From Lactobacillales bacterium (GTDB lineage: Bacteria; Bacillota; Bacilli; Lactobacillales; Streptococcaceae): 63,650 bases of DNA. Positions 9,067 to 19,033 of the stretch are shown piece by piece. The stretch is taken from NCBI GenBank assembly GCA_031261705.1, contig JAISJD010000031.1:1-63650 (forward strand), given 5' to 3'. A program made the translations under genes and the position numbers. Within the stretch, counting starts at the first letter, position 1. Each line of letters begins with the position of its first letter. The notes below the pieces were generated by a model that saw only the letters and a list, made by a program, of their open reading frames with translations, made no database searches and was not told the origin of the DNA.

Positions 9067-9420
9067 TTATTCGTTTTCCCTATTATGCTGAGTTACAACT
9101 GAATTAACCACGGAAAGTAGAATCGCCAAAATCAATGACGAACCAAAGCTACTAAAGCCAAAGTTTGCACTTCCCATGACATAAGAGGTAATTTGTAGCA
9201 TTATTGCACTAATTACAAAGCTAAACAATCCGAACGTCAGCAATAAAAATGGTAAACTAAAAATCGAGAGAATCGGTTTTAAAATGGTATTTAACACAGA
9301 CAGGACAAGTGCCGCAAGAACCGCTACACCAAAACCTGCCAGATGAAATCTTTGTGGGAAGAACACCGAATAGCCCATAAATACGAGAATCGTCACGACT
9401 AATCGTCCAATAAAGCTCAT
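9067..9420 (-). CDS. YvlD-like four-helix membrane protein (phage holin family IV type)
   Basis: A 117-residue protein with four hydrophobic segments and the conserved central VLNTILKPILSIFSLPFLLLT typical of YvlD-type proteins, annotated 'phage holin family' by resemblance only. Its ATG follows directly on the stop codon of the PspC gene. In Bacillus subtilis yvlABCD responds to cell-envelope stress; the same linkage here suggests a similar role. Confidence 0.85.
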   Translation of the reverse strand: MSFIGRLVVTILVFMGYSVFFPQRFHLAGFGVAVLAALVLSVLNTILKPILSIFSLPFLLLTFGLFSFVISAIMLQITSYVMGSANFGFSSFGSSLILAILLSVVNSVVTQHNRENE

Positions 9421-9726
9421 CTAAAAGTCCCCCCACTCATCATCGTCATCTATCTTGTCTGCTTCCTTACGTGGGCGTGTCGCCGCACCACTGTTTGATG
9501 TATAGTAAGAATTATTGTGTCCGTAATAATCATTCTTTCTAGGTGCGCGAGGAATAATTATCGCAAGCACAATGTATAAAAGAATGGGACTCCCTACACC
9601 AAAGATACAAAGAAGCACAAAGATTAGTCGAAGAATGGTTGGGTCAATCCCAAAGTATTCAGCAATCCCGCTTAGCGTTCCTGTAATAACCACATTATTT
9701 GATTTCGTTAAACGTTTAGTTTTCAT
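9421..9726 (-). CDS. PspC domain protein (YvlC-like)
   Basis: A 101-residue protein with the PspC motif GTLSGIAEYFGIDPTILR, then one transmembrane stretch (about residues 31-55) and a charged, tyrosine-rich tail ending in DDDDEWGDF. PspC proteins are membrane sensors or partners in envelope-stress responses. It sits between the DUF4097 protein and the YvlD-like protein; the last two abut with no gap. Confidence 0.88.
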   Translation of the reverse strand: MKTKRLTKSNNVVITGTLSGIAEYFGIDPTILRLIFVLLCIFGVGSPILLYIVLAIIIPRAPRKNDYYGHNNSYYTSNSGAATRPRKEADKIDDDDEWGDF

Positions 9727-9829
9727 GATTACTCACCTCGATTTCTACAATAACATATTTTTGTTTCATAAGAAAAGCTAAAAGGACTAATTTTTCCTGT
9801 TTATTTATCATTAGCCCTCCAAGCAAATT

Positions 9830-11092
9830 TTAATCTCTATCTTTTAAGAAAATACTTCCTGTTGTTGTTTTTAAATCAAAAGACGTAGTATTTTCTCCTG
9901 TACGATAAAGCTGTTTTGATTTTGCTGTAGCATTTAATTCTTCAACATTTTGGAAACGAGAATTTACTTTTCCAAAGTTTGTTTTCGCGTTCCCAGATAA
10001 ACCATTAATTGCCGGAAATGCCACCTTGACATCGCCATTCATATTCGAAACTTCTACTTTTTTCAAGCTTGGGTTATCAAAAGTCAATTTCACATCTCCG
10101 TTGACGAGACGCACACCGACAGATTGTGGTGCAGCGGTAATAGAAACATCTCCATTGACAGTATTAATCAAGGTATCAAGAATATCCCCTTTTGAAATTT
10201 TAATGTCGCCATTCACTCCTTCAACCTCTAGCATACTTGCAGAGATTACTTTAAAATCAATATCGCCATTGGTTGATTTTGCGTACACATCGCCGACTTC
10301 TAAGTTATCAAAGGTAATTGAGCCATTGACTGTTTTCACAGAGGCATGGTCAAAATGACGAGCCGGTAACAATACCGTCAAATTCGCATGGACGCGTTTA
10401 TTTGATGCTCTAAACTTAATTATTTCATCGTTTACATCAACTTCACTACGTTTTGTAAATTCTTCAATCGGGTCAGCACCATCAATGCTTCCGTAAATTT
10501 TTACATCGGCAATGATTTTCACACCAGGCTCTTCCCATTGTTTGATAGTCACATTTCCGTTTGTATTTTCAACTTCTAAAAGTGTTGCTTGTGAGCTTGG
10601 AAACTCAAACGCATGAGTAAATTTTGTCGTAGCCATTTTTGGAACCTTGACATTGATTTCTTTCCAATCAACATTGTCCTTCACCGTATCACGAACTGTA
10701 CCAAAAGCTCCCATGAAAAGACTTCCTAAACGTCCTGCTACTGGTTTCAATTGTTCACCTGCTTGACCGAGTGCATCTTTTGCTTGATCAAGTGCTTCAT
10801 TAACTTGTTTTTCCCATTCTACTTTATCTGCTTTAGCGTTTGCTTCTTCTTGTTCAGGCGTTTCTACTTCATCTACTTTTTCAGCAGATTCTTCAGAAAC
10901 TTCCTCTGATTGTTCCACCTCTTCCTTTGTTGTTTGCAACTCAGGAATTAATTTTTCAACATCGCTTGGTACTGCTTTAGGTTCTGCCTGTTCAGGAGCC
11001 TTTTGTCCAAGTTTTTCTAGTAAAGCAATCCCTTCTTCTGTTGAAATGATTCCTTTATGCACTAGTTCTAAAATTCTATCTTTTTCATTCAT
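9830..11092 (-). CDS. DUF4097 family beta-strand repeat protein (YvlB-like)
   Basis: A 420-residue protein. The N-terminal RILELVHKGIISTEEGIALLEKLG is a short helical SHOCT-like module shared by YvlB proteins. An acidic linker (about 35-90) follows, then a C-terminal adhesin-like beta region with repeated VNGDV/VNGDI turns (for example NTVNGDVSI, LVNGDVKL, NMNGDVKV). There is no signal peptide, so it may act at the inner face of the membrane. AGGAGG precedes the start. First gene of the yvlBCD-like operon. Confidence 0.87.
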   Translation of the reverse strand: MNEKDRILELVHKGIISTEEGIALLEKLGQKAPEQAEPKAVPSDVEKLIPELQTTKEEVEQSEEVSEESAEKVDEVETPEQEEANAKADKVEWEKQVNEALDQAKDALGQAGEQLKPVAGRLGSLFMGAFGTVRDTVKDNVDWKEINVKVPKMATTKFTHAFEFPSSQATLLEVENTNGNVTIKQWEEPGVKIIADVKIYGSIDGADPIEEFTKRSEVDVNDEIIKFRASNKRVHANLTVLLPARHFDHASVKTVNGSITFDNLEVGDVYAKSTNGDIDFKVISASMLEVEGVNGDIKISKGDILDTLINTVNGDVSITAAPQSVGVRLVNGDVKLTFDNPSLKKVEVSNMNGDVKVAFPAINGLSGNAKTNFGKVNSRFQNVEELNATAKSKQLYRTGENTTSFDLKTTTGSIFLKDRD

Positions 11093-11258
11093 AATTGATT
11101 CCTCCTAATAGGCTTCAAATAGTTGTTGTTTTACCTTACATCGTTATTATGCTCGCTTTTGAAAAGAAATACTATCGGACCAGAGAACGATTTTTAGCTT
11201 GGGCAATAGTTGGAGATAGGCGTAAGGCTTTACTGAACCTCGTTTTCGCAAACCTATG

Positions 11259-11286
11259 TAAAAAAGCAACCACCGAAGTGATTGCT
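11259..11286 (-). terminator. tuf terminator with UUCG tetraloop
   Basis: On the minus strand AGCAATCAC-TTCG-GTGGTTGCT (11286-11265) closes a C(UUCG)G loop and is followed by TTTTT. The intergenic stretch 11093-11258 holds no credible gene. The core of this hairpin recurs at 23035-23054. Confidence 0.85.
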
Positions 11287-11307
11287 CTAATGTCATTATT
11301 AATCGAA

Positions 11308-12495
11308 TTAAGCTTCGATTTCAGTAACGATACCTGAACCAACAGTACGTCCACCTTCACGGATAGAGAAAGTAGTACCTTGTTCTACTGCGATTGGGTG
11401 AATTAATTCAACGTCGATTGTAACGTTGTCACCAGGCATTACCATTTCAACATCGTCTGGTAATAAAATGTTACCAGTTACGTCAGTTGTACGGAAGTAG
11501 AATTGAGGACGGTAATTAGTGAAGAATGGAGTATGACGTCCACCTTCTTCTTTAGTTAATACGTAGATTTCACCCTTAAATTTAGTATGAGGAGTGATTG
11601 AACCTGGTTTAGCGATAACTTGTCCACGTTGGATTTCGTCACGTTGGATACCACGTAGTAAGATACCAACGTTATCCCCAGCTTCACCGTAATCTAAAGT
11701 TTTACGGAACATTTCAATACCAGTTACAACTGCTTCGCGAGTTTCTTCAGTGATACCAACGATAGCAACTGTGTCACCAGTTTTAACTTGTCCACGATCG
11801 ATACGACCAGAAGCAACAGTACCACGACCAGTGATTGAGAATACATCTTCGACTGGTAATAATAATGGTTTGTCTGTATCGCGTTCTGGAGTTGGGATAT
11901 ATTCGTCAACTGTATCCATCAATTCGATAATTTTTTCTTCGTATGCAGGATCGCCTTCTAAAGCTTTTAGAGCTGAACCAGCAATAACTGGAATATCGTC
12001 GCCTGGGAAATCGTATTCTGTTAATAAGTCACGAACTTCCATTTCAACTAATTCTAATAATTCTTCGTCGTCAACCAAGTCAACTTTGTTTAAGAAGACG
12101 ATTAGGTATTTAACACCTACTTGACGAGATAAAAGAATGTGTTCACGAGTTTGAGGCATTGGACCATCAGTAGCTGATACTACTAAGATAGCACCATCCA
12201 TTTGGGCAGCCCCTGTAATCATGTTTTTAACGTAGTCAGCATGTCCTGGTGCATCGATATGCGCATAGTGACGTTTAGCTGTTTCGTATTCAACGTGAGC
12301 AGTATTGATTGTGATACCACGTTCACGTTCTTCTGGTGCTGCATCGATTGAAGCGTAGTCTTGAGCGACAGCTCCACCTTGTTTTGCTAATACAGTTGTG
12401 ATAGCAGCTGTTAAAGTAGTTTTACCATGGTCAACGTGTCCAATTGTTCCGATGTTAACGTGTGGTTTACTGCGATCATAATGTTCTTTTGCCAT
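11308..12495 (-). CDS. tuf: Elongation factor Tu
   Basis: GTPase that carries aminoacyl-tRNA to the ribosome. It is 395 residues with [10 protein letters not shown] (G1, residues 19-28), DAPGHADY (G3) and NKVDLVDD (G4), followed by the two beta-barrel domains. It is a stand-alone gene here rather than next to fusA, with its own promoter, a leader of about 80 nt and a strong terminator. Confidence 0.99.
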   Translation of the reverse strand: MAKEHYDRSKPHVNIGTIGHVDHGKTTLTAAITTVLAKQGGAVAQDYASIDAAPEERERGITINTAHVEYETAKRHYAHIDAPGHADYVKNMITGAAQMDGAILVVSATDGPMPQTREHILLSRQVGVKYLIVFLNKVDLVDDEELLELVEMEVRDLLTEYDFPGDDIPVIAGSALKALEGDPAYEEKIIELMDTVDEYIPTPERDTDKPLLLPVEDVFSITGRGTVASGRIDRGQVKTGDTVAIVGITEETREAVVTGIEMFRKTLDYGEAGDNVGILLRGIQRDEIQRGQVIAKPGSITPHTKFKGEIYVLTKEEGGRHTPFFTNYRPQFYFRTTDVTGNILLPDDVEMVMPGDNVTIDVELIHPIAVEQGTTFSIREGGRTVGSGIVTEIEA

Positions 12496-12584
12496 TTGTA
12501 AGAAACCTCCTATGGTTCAATAAATAGTTAGTTGAGATTAGTCAGTTGTAAAGATACTAACTTGCCCTAACCTTCACTTTTTCT

Positions 12585-12612
12585 ATTATATACGATTTTC
12601 AAATAAATACAA
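12585..12612 (-). promoter_or_regulatory. tuf promoter
   Basis: On the minus strand TTGTAT (12612-12607), a 16-nt spacer and a perfect TATAAT (12590-12585). The start point would be near 12578, giving a leader of about 80 nt with AGGAGG before tuf. Confidence 0.75.
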
Positions 12613-12714
12613 CAATTCCGCATTAAATTCATGAAAAAAGTTGCACGCATTCATTGCTATCCTATCAGTGTTTCACGAACTTCCGTGGAACAAGTTGTCC
12701 ACCAGTTATGAAAA

Positions 12715-14421
12715 TCATTTCAGCACATCCTCAGAAATGTTTTCAAGATAATCATCAATTGCTAAAATTGTCGCTTCAAGAGAACCTTCTTCAAAGGGAG
12801 ATTTCAAGTTTGCAGCAGCAACAATTTCAAGAAAAGTCTTGGTTCCGCCAAGTTTAGCAATCTTTAAATAGTCCCCCAAAGCCGCATCATCCTTATCCAC
12901 TTCAAACCGTTTCCAGAACTGGAATGCAACAACCTGCGCTAAAGTATAGTCAATATAGTAGAAAGGAACATCAAAAATATGTCCTTGGCGATACCAAAAA
13001 ATACCACGTTCTAATCCTTCTGATTCAGAGTAGTCCAGTTCAGGTTTATATAGCTTTTCTAGCTTGCGCCAAGCAGCTTTACGTTCCTCAGGTGTCCATG
13101 TAGGATGTTCATAAACTTCATGTTGAAAATGGTCAACCAATACACCATAAGGTAAAAATTCAAGTGCCCCAGATAGATGTGAGAACTTGTATTTTTGTGT
13201 TTCTTCTCTGAAGAAGCCATCCATCCAAGGCCATGTGATAAATTCCATACTCATGGAGAAGATTTCTGCGGCCTCAATCGTTGGCCAAATCAATTGAAAA
13301 TCTTTTATCCATTGCGATTGAAAGACCTGAAAGGCATGTCCTGCTTCATGAGTCAATACATCTACATCTCCGCTCGTTCCGTTATAATTTGCGAAAATAT
13401 AGGGAGATTTTTCATCAAAAATAAAAGTACAATAGCCGCCTGATTGTTTACCTTTTTTAGTCTCTAAATCAAGTAACTCATGGTTAAGCATGAAATCGAA
13501 AAATTCACCCGTTTCAGGAGACAATTCATGGTACATTTTTTGTGCATGAGCAAGCAATTCTTGCGTTGTTCCTTTTGGTGTTGCATTTCCATCAGGATAT
13601 CCCACAGGTAAATCATAGTAAGCCATTTTTTCAAGACCGATACGTTTTGCTTGACGAGCATAAAGCTTTTGAGCAACTGGCACGACATATTCTAAAATTT
13701 GCTGCCGATATTTTTCTACATCCTTTCGGTCATAACCGAAGCGATTCATGCGGTCATAGCTCATTTCCACATAATCTTTATAGCCTAATTTTAGTGCTTG
13801 TTGGTGACGGTTTTTCACCATTTTATCGTAGATTTCGTCAAATTCCGCTTCATGTTCTTCGTACCAAGAAGTGACTGCTTCACTTGCCGCCTTGCGCGTC
13901 TTGCGATTCTTGTCGGTGGTGTATTTTACCATCTTAGGCAAAGTATTTTTTTTACCATTAAATTCGATTTGTGCGCTGGCAATCAAATTATTATAAGCGG
14001 TAGAAAGTTTATTTTCTTCTTGCTTGAGTTCAATAATAGATTCATTAAAAACTTTCACTTGATTTTCAGCTAATAAAAAAGCAGGTTCGGGAACAGCGTC
14101 TTCTAATTCACCTTTAAAAGGCGTTTCCGCTAAAACTTTCGCATATTGTGTGGTTAAATCTTCAAATTTTGGCAAATATTCATTCCAATAATCATCTTCT
14201 GCTTTATAAAATTCATCTTCCATATTTACAGAAAAACGAATCATATAAAGATTCATCATGGTATCAATGGTTCCTTGTTGCACATTCAACTCTTCAATTG
14301 CTTGTCGTGCTGTAGCGACATCTTCAGCGTTTTTCAGTTTTTCTAATCTCGATTGAAATGTTTCTTTGTATTCTTCATAGTTTGGACGAGTATACAAATA
14401 GTCCTTAAATGTTTTGCTCAT
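12715..14421 (-). CDS. M3 family oligoendopeptidase
   Basis: A zinc metallopeptidase of 568 residues, in the M3 branch that is distinct from PepF by length. The zinc site HEAGH lies at residues 358-362; the downstream glutamate is in the IEAAEIFSMSMEF segment. It is cytoplasmic, with a presumed role in trimming oligopeptides. The start at 14421 has AAGGGAAGG 6 nt before it; the in-frame extension to 14484 runs into the purB terminator region. It is separated from purB by that terminator. Confidence 0.93.
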   Translation of the reverse strand: MSKTFKDYLYTRPNYEEYKETFQSRLEKLKNAEDVATARQAIEELNVQQGTIDTMMNLYMIRFSVNMEDEFYKAEDDYWNEYLPKFEDLTTQYAKVLAETPFKGELEDAVPEPAFLLAENQVKVFNESIIELKQEENKLSTAYNNLIASAQIEFNGKKNTLPKMVKYTTDKNRKTRKAASEAVTSWYEEHEAEFDEIYDKMVKNRHQQALKLGYKDYVEMSYDRMNRFGYDRKDVEKYRQQILEYVVPVAQKLYARQAKRIGLEKMAYYDLPVGYPDGNATPKGTTQELLAHAQKMYHELSPETGEFFDFMLNHELLDLETKKGKQSGGYCTFIFDEKSPYIFANYNGTSGDVDVLTHEAGHAFQVFQSQWIKDFQLIWPTIEAAEIFSMSMEFITWPWMDGFFREETQKYKFSHLSGALEFLPYGVLVDHFQHEVYEHPTWTPEERKAAWRKLEKLYKPELDYSESEGLERGIFWYRQGHIFDVPFYYIDYTLAQVVAFQFWKRFEVDKDDAALGDYLKIAKLGGTKTFLEIVAAANLKSPFEEGSLEATILAIDDYLENISEDVLK

Positions 14422-14464
14422 TTTATGCCTTCCCTTCTCTGTTTCTTCTTCATTATAGGAGATA

Positions 14465-14498
14465 ATGAAAAAGACTTCCACCACAAACGGTAGAAGTC
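14465..14498 (-). terminator. purEKB terminator
   Basis: GACTTCCACC (14473-14482) pairs with GGTAGAAGTC (14489-14498), ten pairs with one mismatch or wobble. On the minus strand it is followed by TTTTT. Confidence 0.8.
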
Positions 14499-14505
14499 AA
14501 AAATT

Positions 14506-15807
14506 TTATTCTTCGCCTAAACCAACACGTTCAAAAATTGTGTCAACATTCTTCAAATGATAATTGTAATCGAAAGCTTCGTCTAAATCTTCTTTGGTTA
14601 AGACAGACATTACTTTTTCATCTGCTTCAAGAAGTGGACGGAAATCTGTTTGATTATCCCAAGAATAAGCAGTTTTTGGTTGTACCAAATCATAGGCTTC
14701 TTCACGAGTCATCCCTTTATCAATTAATTTCAGCATCACATGTTGGGAATAAATCAAGCCAAATGTTGCATTCATATTTCTTATCATGTTTTCTGGGAAT
14801 ACCGTTAAATTTTTCACGATATTTCCAAAACGGTTTAACATATAGTCGATTAAAATTGTTGTATCAGGAACGATAATCCGTTCTGCTGATGAATGTGAAA
14901 TGTCACGTTCATGCCATAAAGAAACATTTTCATAGGCAGTCATCATATGTCCACGAACAACACGAGCTAAACCAGTCATATTTTCAGAACCGATTGGATT
15001 ACGTTTATGTGGCATAGCGGAAGAACCTTTTTGCCCTTTTGCGAAAAATTCTTCTACTTCACGTTGTTCTGATTTTTGTAGTCCACGAATTTCTGTTGCC
15101 ATACGTTCAATAGAGGTGGCAATCAAAGCCAATACTGAAAAATATTCTGCATGTAAATCACGAGGTAATACTTGTGTCGAAATTTCTTGCGCACGAATCC
15201 CTAATTTTTCACAAACATAGCCTTCTACTTCCGGAGGGGTATTGGCAAACGTACCTACCGCACCTGAAATTTTCCCAGCCTCTACGCCACGAGCCGCATG
15301 TTCAAAACGTTCGATATTGCGTTTCATTTCAGAGTACCAATGTGCTAATTTCAGCCCAAAAGTTGTTGGTTCTGCATGAACCCCATGTGTCCGACCCATT
15401 TCCACGGTATATTTATATTTTTTCGCTTTCACTGCTAAAATTTCTAAAAAGTTTTGTAAATCCTTACGTAAAATATCATTTGCTTGTTTAAACAAATAGC
15501 CATACGCAGTATCAACTACATCCGTAGAAGTTAAGCCATAATGCACCCATTTGCGTTCATTTCCAAGAGATTCTGAAACTGCACGGGTGAAAGCTACTAC
15601 GTCATGACGAGTTTCTTTTTCAATTTCTAAAATACGATTCACATCAAAGGTTGCATTAGCACGGATTTTTTCCACATCTTCTTTAGGAATTTCCCCTAGC
15701 TCTGCCCAAGCTTCATCAGCTAAAATTTCCACCTCCAACCAAGCATTATAACGGTTTTCATCTGTCCAAATTTTACCCATTTCTTCTCTGGTGTAGCGAT
15801 CAATCAT
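14506..15807 (-). CDS. purB: Adenylosuccinate lyase
   Basis: Catalyses two steps: SAICAR to AICAR in IMP synthesis, and adenylosuccinate to AMP. It is 433 residues with the fumarase-superfamily signature [11 protein letters not shown]. The ATG at 15807 is chosen because the protein then starts [14 protein letters not shown], the family norm, with AGGAG 11 nt upstream; the ORF is open to 15876 but the extra head overlaps purK. Third gene of purE-purK-purB. Confidence 0.97.
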   Translation of the reverse strand: MIDRYTREEMGKIWTDENRYNAWLEVEILADEAWAELGEIPKEDVEKIRANATFDVNRILEIEKETRHDVVAFTRAVSESLGNERKWVHYGLTSTDVVDTAYGYLFKQANDILRKDLQNFLEILAVKAKKYKYTVEMGRTHGVHAEPTTFGLKLAHWYSEMKRNIERFEHAARGVEAGKISGAVGTFANTPPEVEGYVCEKLGIRAQEISTQVLPRDLHAEYFSVLALIATSIERMATEIRGLQKSEQREVEEFFAKGQKGSSAMPHKRNPIGSENMTGLARVVRGHMMTAYENVSLWHERDISHSSAERIIVPDTTILIDYMLNRFGNIVKNLTVFPENMIRNMNATFGLIYSQHVMLKLIDKGMTREEAYDLVQPKTAYSWDNQTDFRPLLEADEKVMSVLTKEDLDEAFDYNYHLKNVDTIFERVGLGEE

Positions 15808-15841
15808 TTTCCAAAAATCTCCTTTTTCAAATAGTTTATTT

Positions 15842-16972
15842 TCAATCCCAAATAGAGGTTTGATAGATTTCTTCAAGTGTTTCTGGAATATCCTTCGTTA
15901 AAATCGTGATATGTCCCATTTTGCGACCATATTTCACTTCAGCTTTTCCGTAATAGTGATAATGCCAGTGAGGCTTATCAGAAATTAATGCCTGTGTTTC
16001 ATAAAATTCATCGCCCAACACATTAACCATGACAGCAGGTGAAAGTAACTCCACCTCGTCTAACGGCCAACCACAAATTCCTCTGATATGCGCTTCAAAT
16101 TGATCCATGCTGCAAGCTTCAATCGTATAGTGTCCTGAATTATGTGGACGTGGCGCTAACTCATTAACGTAAATGCTTCCTTCCTTGGTCAAAAACATTT
16201 CCACACAAAGGGTTCCAGCTAGATTAATCGCCTCAGCAATTTTCTTAGCAATTCTATGAACTTCTGTAATTACTTCCTCATCAATCCGAGCGGGAGCAAT
16301 TGTTTCGTGTAAAATATTATTTCTATGAATATTTTCAACGACTGGAAAAACAGTGGTTTCTCCTTGCCCATTTCCTGAAACCAAGACCGAAATTTCCTTT
16401 TCAAAAGGAATCCAAGCCTCAAGTACACAGGTACCTTGACGTAGTAAATTCATCGCAGGAACAATATCTGCCATGGAATAAATGACATATTGTCCTTTGC
16501 CGTCATACCCACCACGAGTGGTTTTTAGCACGCAAGGAAAGCCAACATCATCTAATGAATCTTGAATATCTGTCGCATGAGTAATCGTTGCAAAAGGAGC
16601 AATCATAATGTTATTTTCTTCAAGAAAAGCTTTTTCAAGCAGACGATCTTGCGTAATTGCCAAAAGGTCGGTTCCTTGGGGAATGCTGACCGTTTGACTA
16701 ATATTATTGAGTGCCTCCACGTCAACATTTTCAAACTCATAGGTGAGAACATCACTTTTTTGAGCCAACTTAAGAAGTGCGGGCGTATCGTCATAATCTG
16801 ACACAATTTGCCAATCTGCCACTTGTGCTGCTGGACAATCTTCTGTTGGGTCAAGAACCCCAATCCTAAATCCCATTTGCTTTGCTGCAATCGCCATCAT
16901 GCGTCCCAATTGTCCGCCACCAACAATCCCAATGGTCTGCCCCGGTAAAATAGGTTTAGTCAAGTTTATCAC
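15842..16972 (-). CDS. purK: N5-carboxyaminoimidazole ribonucleotide synthase
   Basis: ATP-grasp enzyme that carboxylates AIR with bicarbonate to N5-CAIR, the substrate for PurE. It is 376 residues with the N-terminal [13 protein letters not shown] motif and [14 protein letters not shown] in the ATP-grasp core. It probably starts with GTG at 16972 and overlaps the end of purE by 17 nt, pointing to translational coupling. Confidence 0.97.
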   Translation of the reverse strand: MINLTKPILPGQTIGIVGGGQLGRMMAIAAKQMGFRIGVLDPTEDCPAAQVADWQIVSDYDDTPALLKLAQKSDVLTYEFENVDVEALNNISQTVSIPQGTDLLAITQDRLLEKAFLEENNIMIAPFATITHATDIQDSLDDVGFPCVLKTTRGGYDGKGQYVIYSMADIVPAMNLLRQGTCVLEAWIPFEKEISVLVSGNGQGETTVFPVVENIHRNNILHETIAPARIDEEVITEVHRIAKKIAEAINLAGTLCVEMFLTKEGSIYVNELAPRPHNSGHYTIEACSMDQFEAHIRGICGWPLDEVELLSPAVMVNVLGDEFYETQALISDKPHWHYHYYGKAEVKYGRKMGHITILTKDIPETLEEIYQTSIWD

Positions 16973-17444
16973 TACTTTCTACTACTGATTTTTCAAGTTC
17001 TTTTCTTCTATTTTCAAGCTTTTCTTTCAATTTTTCATCATACATAGCAAGCATTTGTGCCGCAAGTAAACCAGCATTCGTTGCTCCAGCCTTTCCAATC
17101 GCTGTTGTCGCCACAGGAACTCCCCCTGGCATTTGCACAATAGATAAAAGTGAATCTAATCCATTTAATGCACGTGATTGAATTGGAACACCAATCACTG
17201 GCAAGGTTGTTTTCGCTGCTACCATTCCAGGTAGATGTGCTGCACCACCAGCTCCAGCAATAATTACTTTTATTCCACGTTCTCTAGCCTCTTCGGCATG
17301 TTTAAACATTAAATCTGGTGTACGGTGAGCAGAAACGACCTTTTTTTCGTAAGGAATTTCTAACTCATCCAGAATAGCACAGGCTTCCTTCATGGTTTCC
17401 CAATCAGAAGTGCTACCCATGATTACTGAAACAATTGCTGACAT
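16956..17444 (-). CDS. purE: N5-carboxyaminoimidazole ribonucleotide mutase
   Basis: Converts N5-CAIR to CAIR. It is 162 residues with the class I PurE motifs [17 protein letters not shown] and [12 protein letters not shown]. First gene of the purE-purK-purB operon; the PurBox and promoter lie upstream. The other pur genes are not in this window. Confidence 0.97.
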   Translation of the reverse strand: MSAIVSVIMGSTSDWETMKEACAILDELEIPYEKKVVSAHRTPDLMFKHAEEARERGIKVIIAGAGGAAHLPGMVAAKTTLPVIGVPIQSRALNGLDSLLSIVQMPGGVPVATTAIGKAGATNAGLLAAQMLAMYDEKLKEKLENRRKELEKSVVESSDKLD

Positions 17445-17477
17445 AATGAACTTCCTTTCCTTTTCAATCTTCTCCTA

Positions 17478-17506
17478 ATTCTAACAATCTAAGAAATTGG
17501 TGTAAA
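17478..17506 (-). promoter_or_regulatory. purEKB promoter
   Basis: On the minus strand TTTACA (17506-17501), a 17-nt spacer and TAGAAT (17483-17478). The start point would be near 17471. Confidence 0.75.
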
Positions 17507-17540
17507 GAATTAATCGAATATTCTAAGGTATTTCCTTTAC

Positions 17541-17553
17541 ATTGTTCGTAAAT
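17541..17553 (-). promoter_or_regulatory. PurBox-like activator site
   Basis: On the minus strand ATTTACGAACAAT matches the lactococcal PurBox AWWWCCGAACWWT at 12 of 13 positions. Its centre is about 76 nt upstream of the predicted purE start point, the position at which PurR activates pur promoters in Lactococcus lactis. Confidence 0.7.
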
Positions 17554-17599
17554 AGTTGTTAATTTTACTTGAAATTCAAAAAGCGTTTTCTTTATTGAA

Positions 17600-17637
17600 C
17601 AAAAATAGAAGTCATGAGAAGAAAGACAGACTTCTAT
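17600..17637 (-). terminator. Terminator overlapping the glucosaminidase stop codon
   Basis: ATAGAAGTC (17605-17613) and GACTTCTAT (17629-17637) form a perfect 9-bp stem. On the minus strand it is followed by T residues. The stop codon of the glucosaminidase gene lies in the stem. Confidence 0.75.
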
Positions 17638-18263
17638 TGATTCAAATCATAAGAGTTTAAATGGTACTGCTTAATCACAGCAATTAATTTTTCTGCATAA
17701 GTAGGGTCTGTTGCGTACCCTGCTTCTTGAATTGCCTCTGCCGCTTCTTCAAAATTTGTTGCTGTAAATACGCCACGATAAAGCTGAGGATTCCAGTCAA
17801 CACCGTTCACAAATAATTGAGTATGACTATCAAGAGACTCTCTCCATGAACCATAAACACGAAATTCACCCTTAATCGTAATCCACTCATCATCCACATA
17901 TTCCTTGGTGTCTAATTTGATTTTTGGAACATCTCCATACGCCTTAATGCCAAAAAGATTATTATATTTTGCAGCCAATTCACTTTGCCCAAAATTTGAC
18001 TCAAGAACAGCCTGACCGATAATAATACTTGGCATGACTCCATAGGCTTGCGAAAGCTCAACAGCGTGGGGAGCAATTTCTTTAATAAATTTCTCCCGAT
18101 TAACCGACGTAGTCTTTGGTGTGTCCGATTCTGAGACCACTGAATGACTCCCAATGCTACTAATTAGGCGAATCGTTCCGAAAAAGCCCGCAATTAAGAG
18201 GAGAACAAACAAACCAAATTTCCAAAGTTTTATTTTCTTTTTTCTACGTCGTTTTTTTGCCAT
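17634..18263 (-). CDS. Membrane-anchored N-acetylglucosaminidase (LytG/FlgJ-type domain)
   Basis: A 209-residue protein with a very basic head (MAKKRRRKKKIKLWKF), one transmembrane helix and an extracytoplasmic glucosaminidase domain. The catalytic glutamate is in GQAVLESNFGQSELA, with the family segment NNLFGIKAY. It probably trims peptidoglycan glycan strands. Its ATG overlaps the stop codon of the VanY-type gene (TAATG), so translation is coupled. Confidence 0.9.
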   Translation of the reverse strand: MAKKRRRKKKIKLWKFGLFVLLLIAGFFGTIRLISSIGSHSVVSESDTPKTTSVNREKFIKEIAPHAVELSQAYGVMPSIIIGQAVLESNFGQSELAAKYNNLFGIKAYGDVPKIKLDTKEYVDDEWITIKGEFRVYGSWRESLDSHTQLFVNGVDWNPQLYRGVFTATNFEEAAEAIQEAGYATDPTYAEKLIAVIKQYHLNSYDLNQ

Positions 18264-19021
18264 TACCTGCCTGCCTTTTCTAACAATTTCGTATATTCTT
18301 CCAAAGTTAATTGATATTGCGTAATATATTCAGCCGTTGCTACTCCAACATAGCGAAAATGCCAAGGTTCAAAATCAATATTTGTAATTTTTTCCTTGCC
18401 CTTAGGATATCGAAGAATAAACCCATATTTTGGCGCATTTTCTGCCAACCACTTGGCACTTGGATCATTGGCATAAACTTCATTTAGCAAATCATCTATC
18501 TGTTCATTATAATAGTCACTACCTACTACGTCTACCGCAAGCCCTGTATTATGCTCTCCATATCCCGGAGGAGTCATTAGCTTCATCGTTGCTTCTTTTG
18601 CCTCTTCATACGTCATTCCTTGCGCTTCATTTTGAGCAATATTTTCATTGATTAATCCCTCTTGCTCACTTATTGAGCGAAAACCTGAAACCATTTGTAA
18701 GGGAAAACCAGCTTTTTCAGCTGCATTAGCCAGCTCCTCGTAAGGCTTCACAATACGCTTATCCACAGAATAACCATTGCCTAAATCTTCAAGCGGCGGA
18801 TTTTCATCCTTAATCTTATTCTGATAGTTCACTAAGACTAAATTCCAATCAGACAGCTTTCCTTCTGGATATTTCTCTTCGACTTTTTTCGTTTTTTTCA
18901 CGTTTGACTCTACCACATTGGAGCTTTGAGCAGCGTTCTCTTTTCCTGAATCAAGAAAAACGACGACTCCTGCTACCGCTACAATGAGTAAAGAACCAAT
19001 CCCAATAATGTTTTTCGCCAT
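18263..19021 (-). CDS. D-alanyl-D-alanine carboxypeptidase, VanY type (M15B)
   Basis: A 252-residue protein with an N-terminal membrane anchor (about residues 4-24) and an extracytoplasmic M15B zinc peptidase domain. Metal-site motifs HNTGLAVDVV and EPWHFRYVG and the substrate loop VSGFRSISEQ are visible. It removes the terminal D-Ala of peptidoglycan stem peptides. No van resistance genes are near, so this is a housekeeping carboxypeptidase and not evidence of glycopeptide resistance. Second of three genes in a wall-related operon. Confidence 0.92.
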   Translation of the reverse strand: MAKNIIGIGSLLIVAVAGVVVFLDSGKENAAQSSNVVESNVKKTKKVEEKYPEGKLSDWNLVLVNYQNKIKDENPPLEDLGNGYSVDKRIVKPYEELANAAEKAGFPLQMVSGFRSISEQEGLINENIAQNEAQGMTYEEAKEATMKLMTPPGYGEHNTGLAVDVVGSDYYNEQIDDLLNEVYANDPSAKWLAENAPKYGFILRYPKGKEKITNIDFEPWHFRYVGVATAEYITQYQLTLEEYTKLLEKAGR

Positions 19022-19033
19022 TCCTAATCGCGT

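Noticed and set aside
9067..9420. Prophage holin
   Set aside because: The family name suggests a holin, but the gene lies in an yvlB-yvlC-yvlD-type operon with no phage genes nearby.
11095..11337. Plus-strand ORF of 80 codons between the yvlB-like gene and tuf
   Set aside because: It runs through the tuf terminator into the antisense of tuf, has no ribosome site and no recognisable protein features.
18263..19021. Glycopeptide resistance (VanY) cluster
   Set aside because: Only the M15B carboxypeptidase is present. No vanHAX, vanRS or ligase genes are in the window, so it is a housekeeping wall enzyme.
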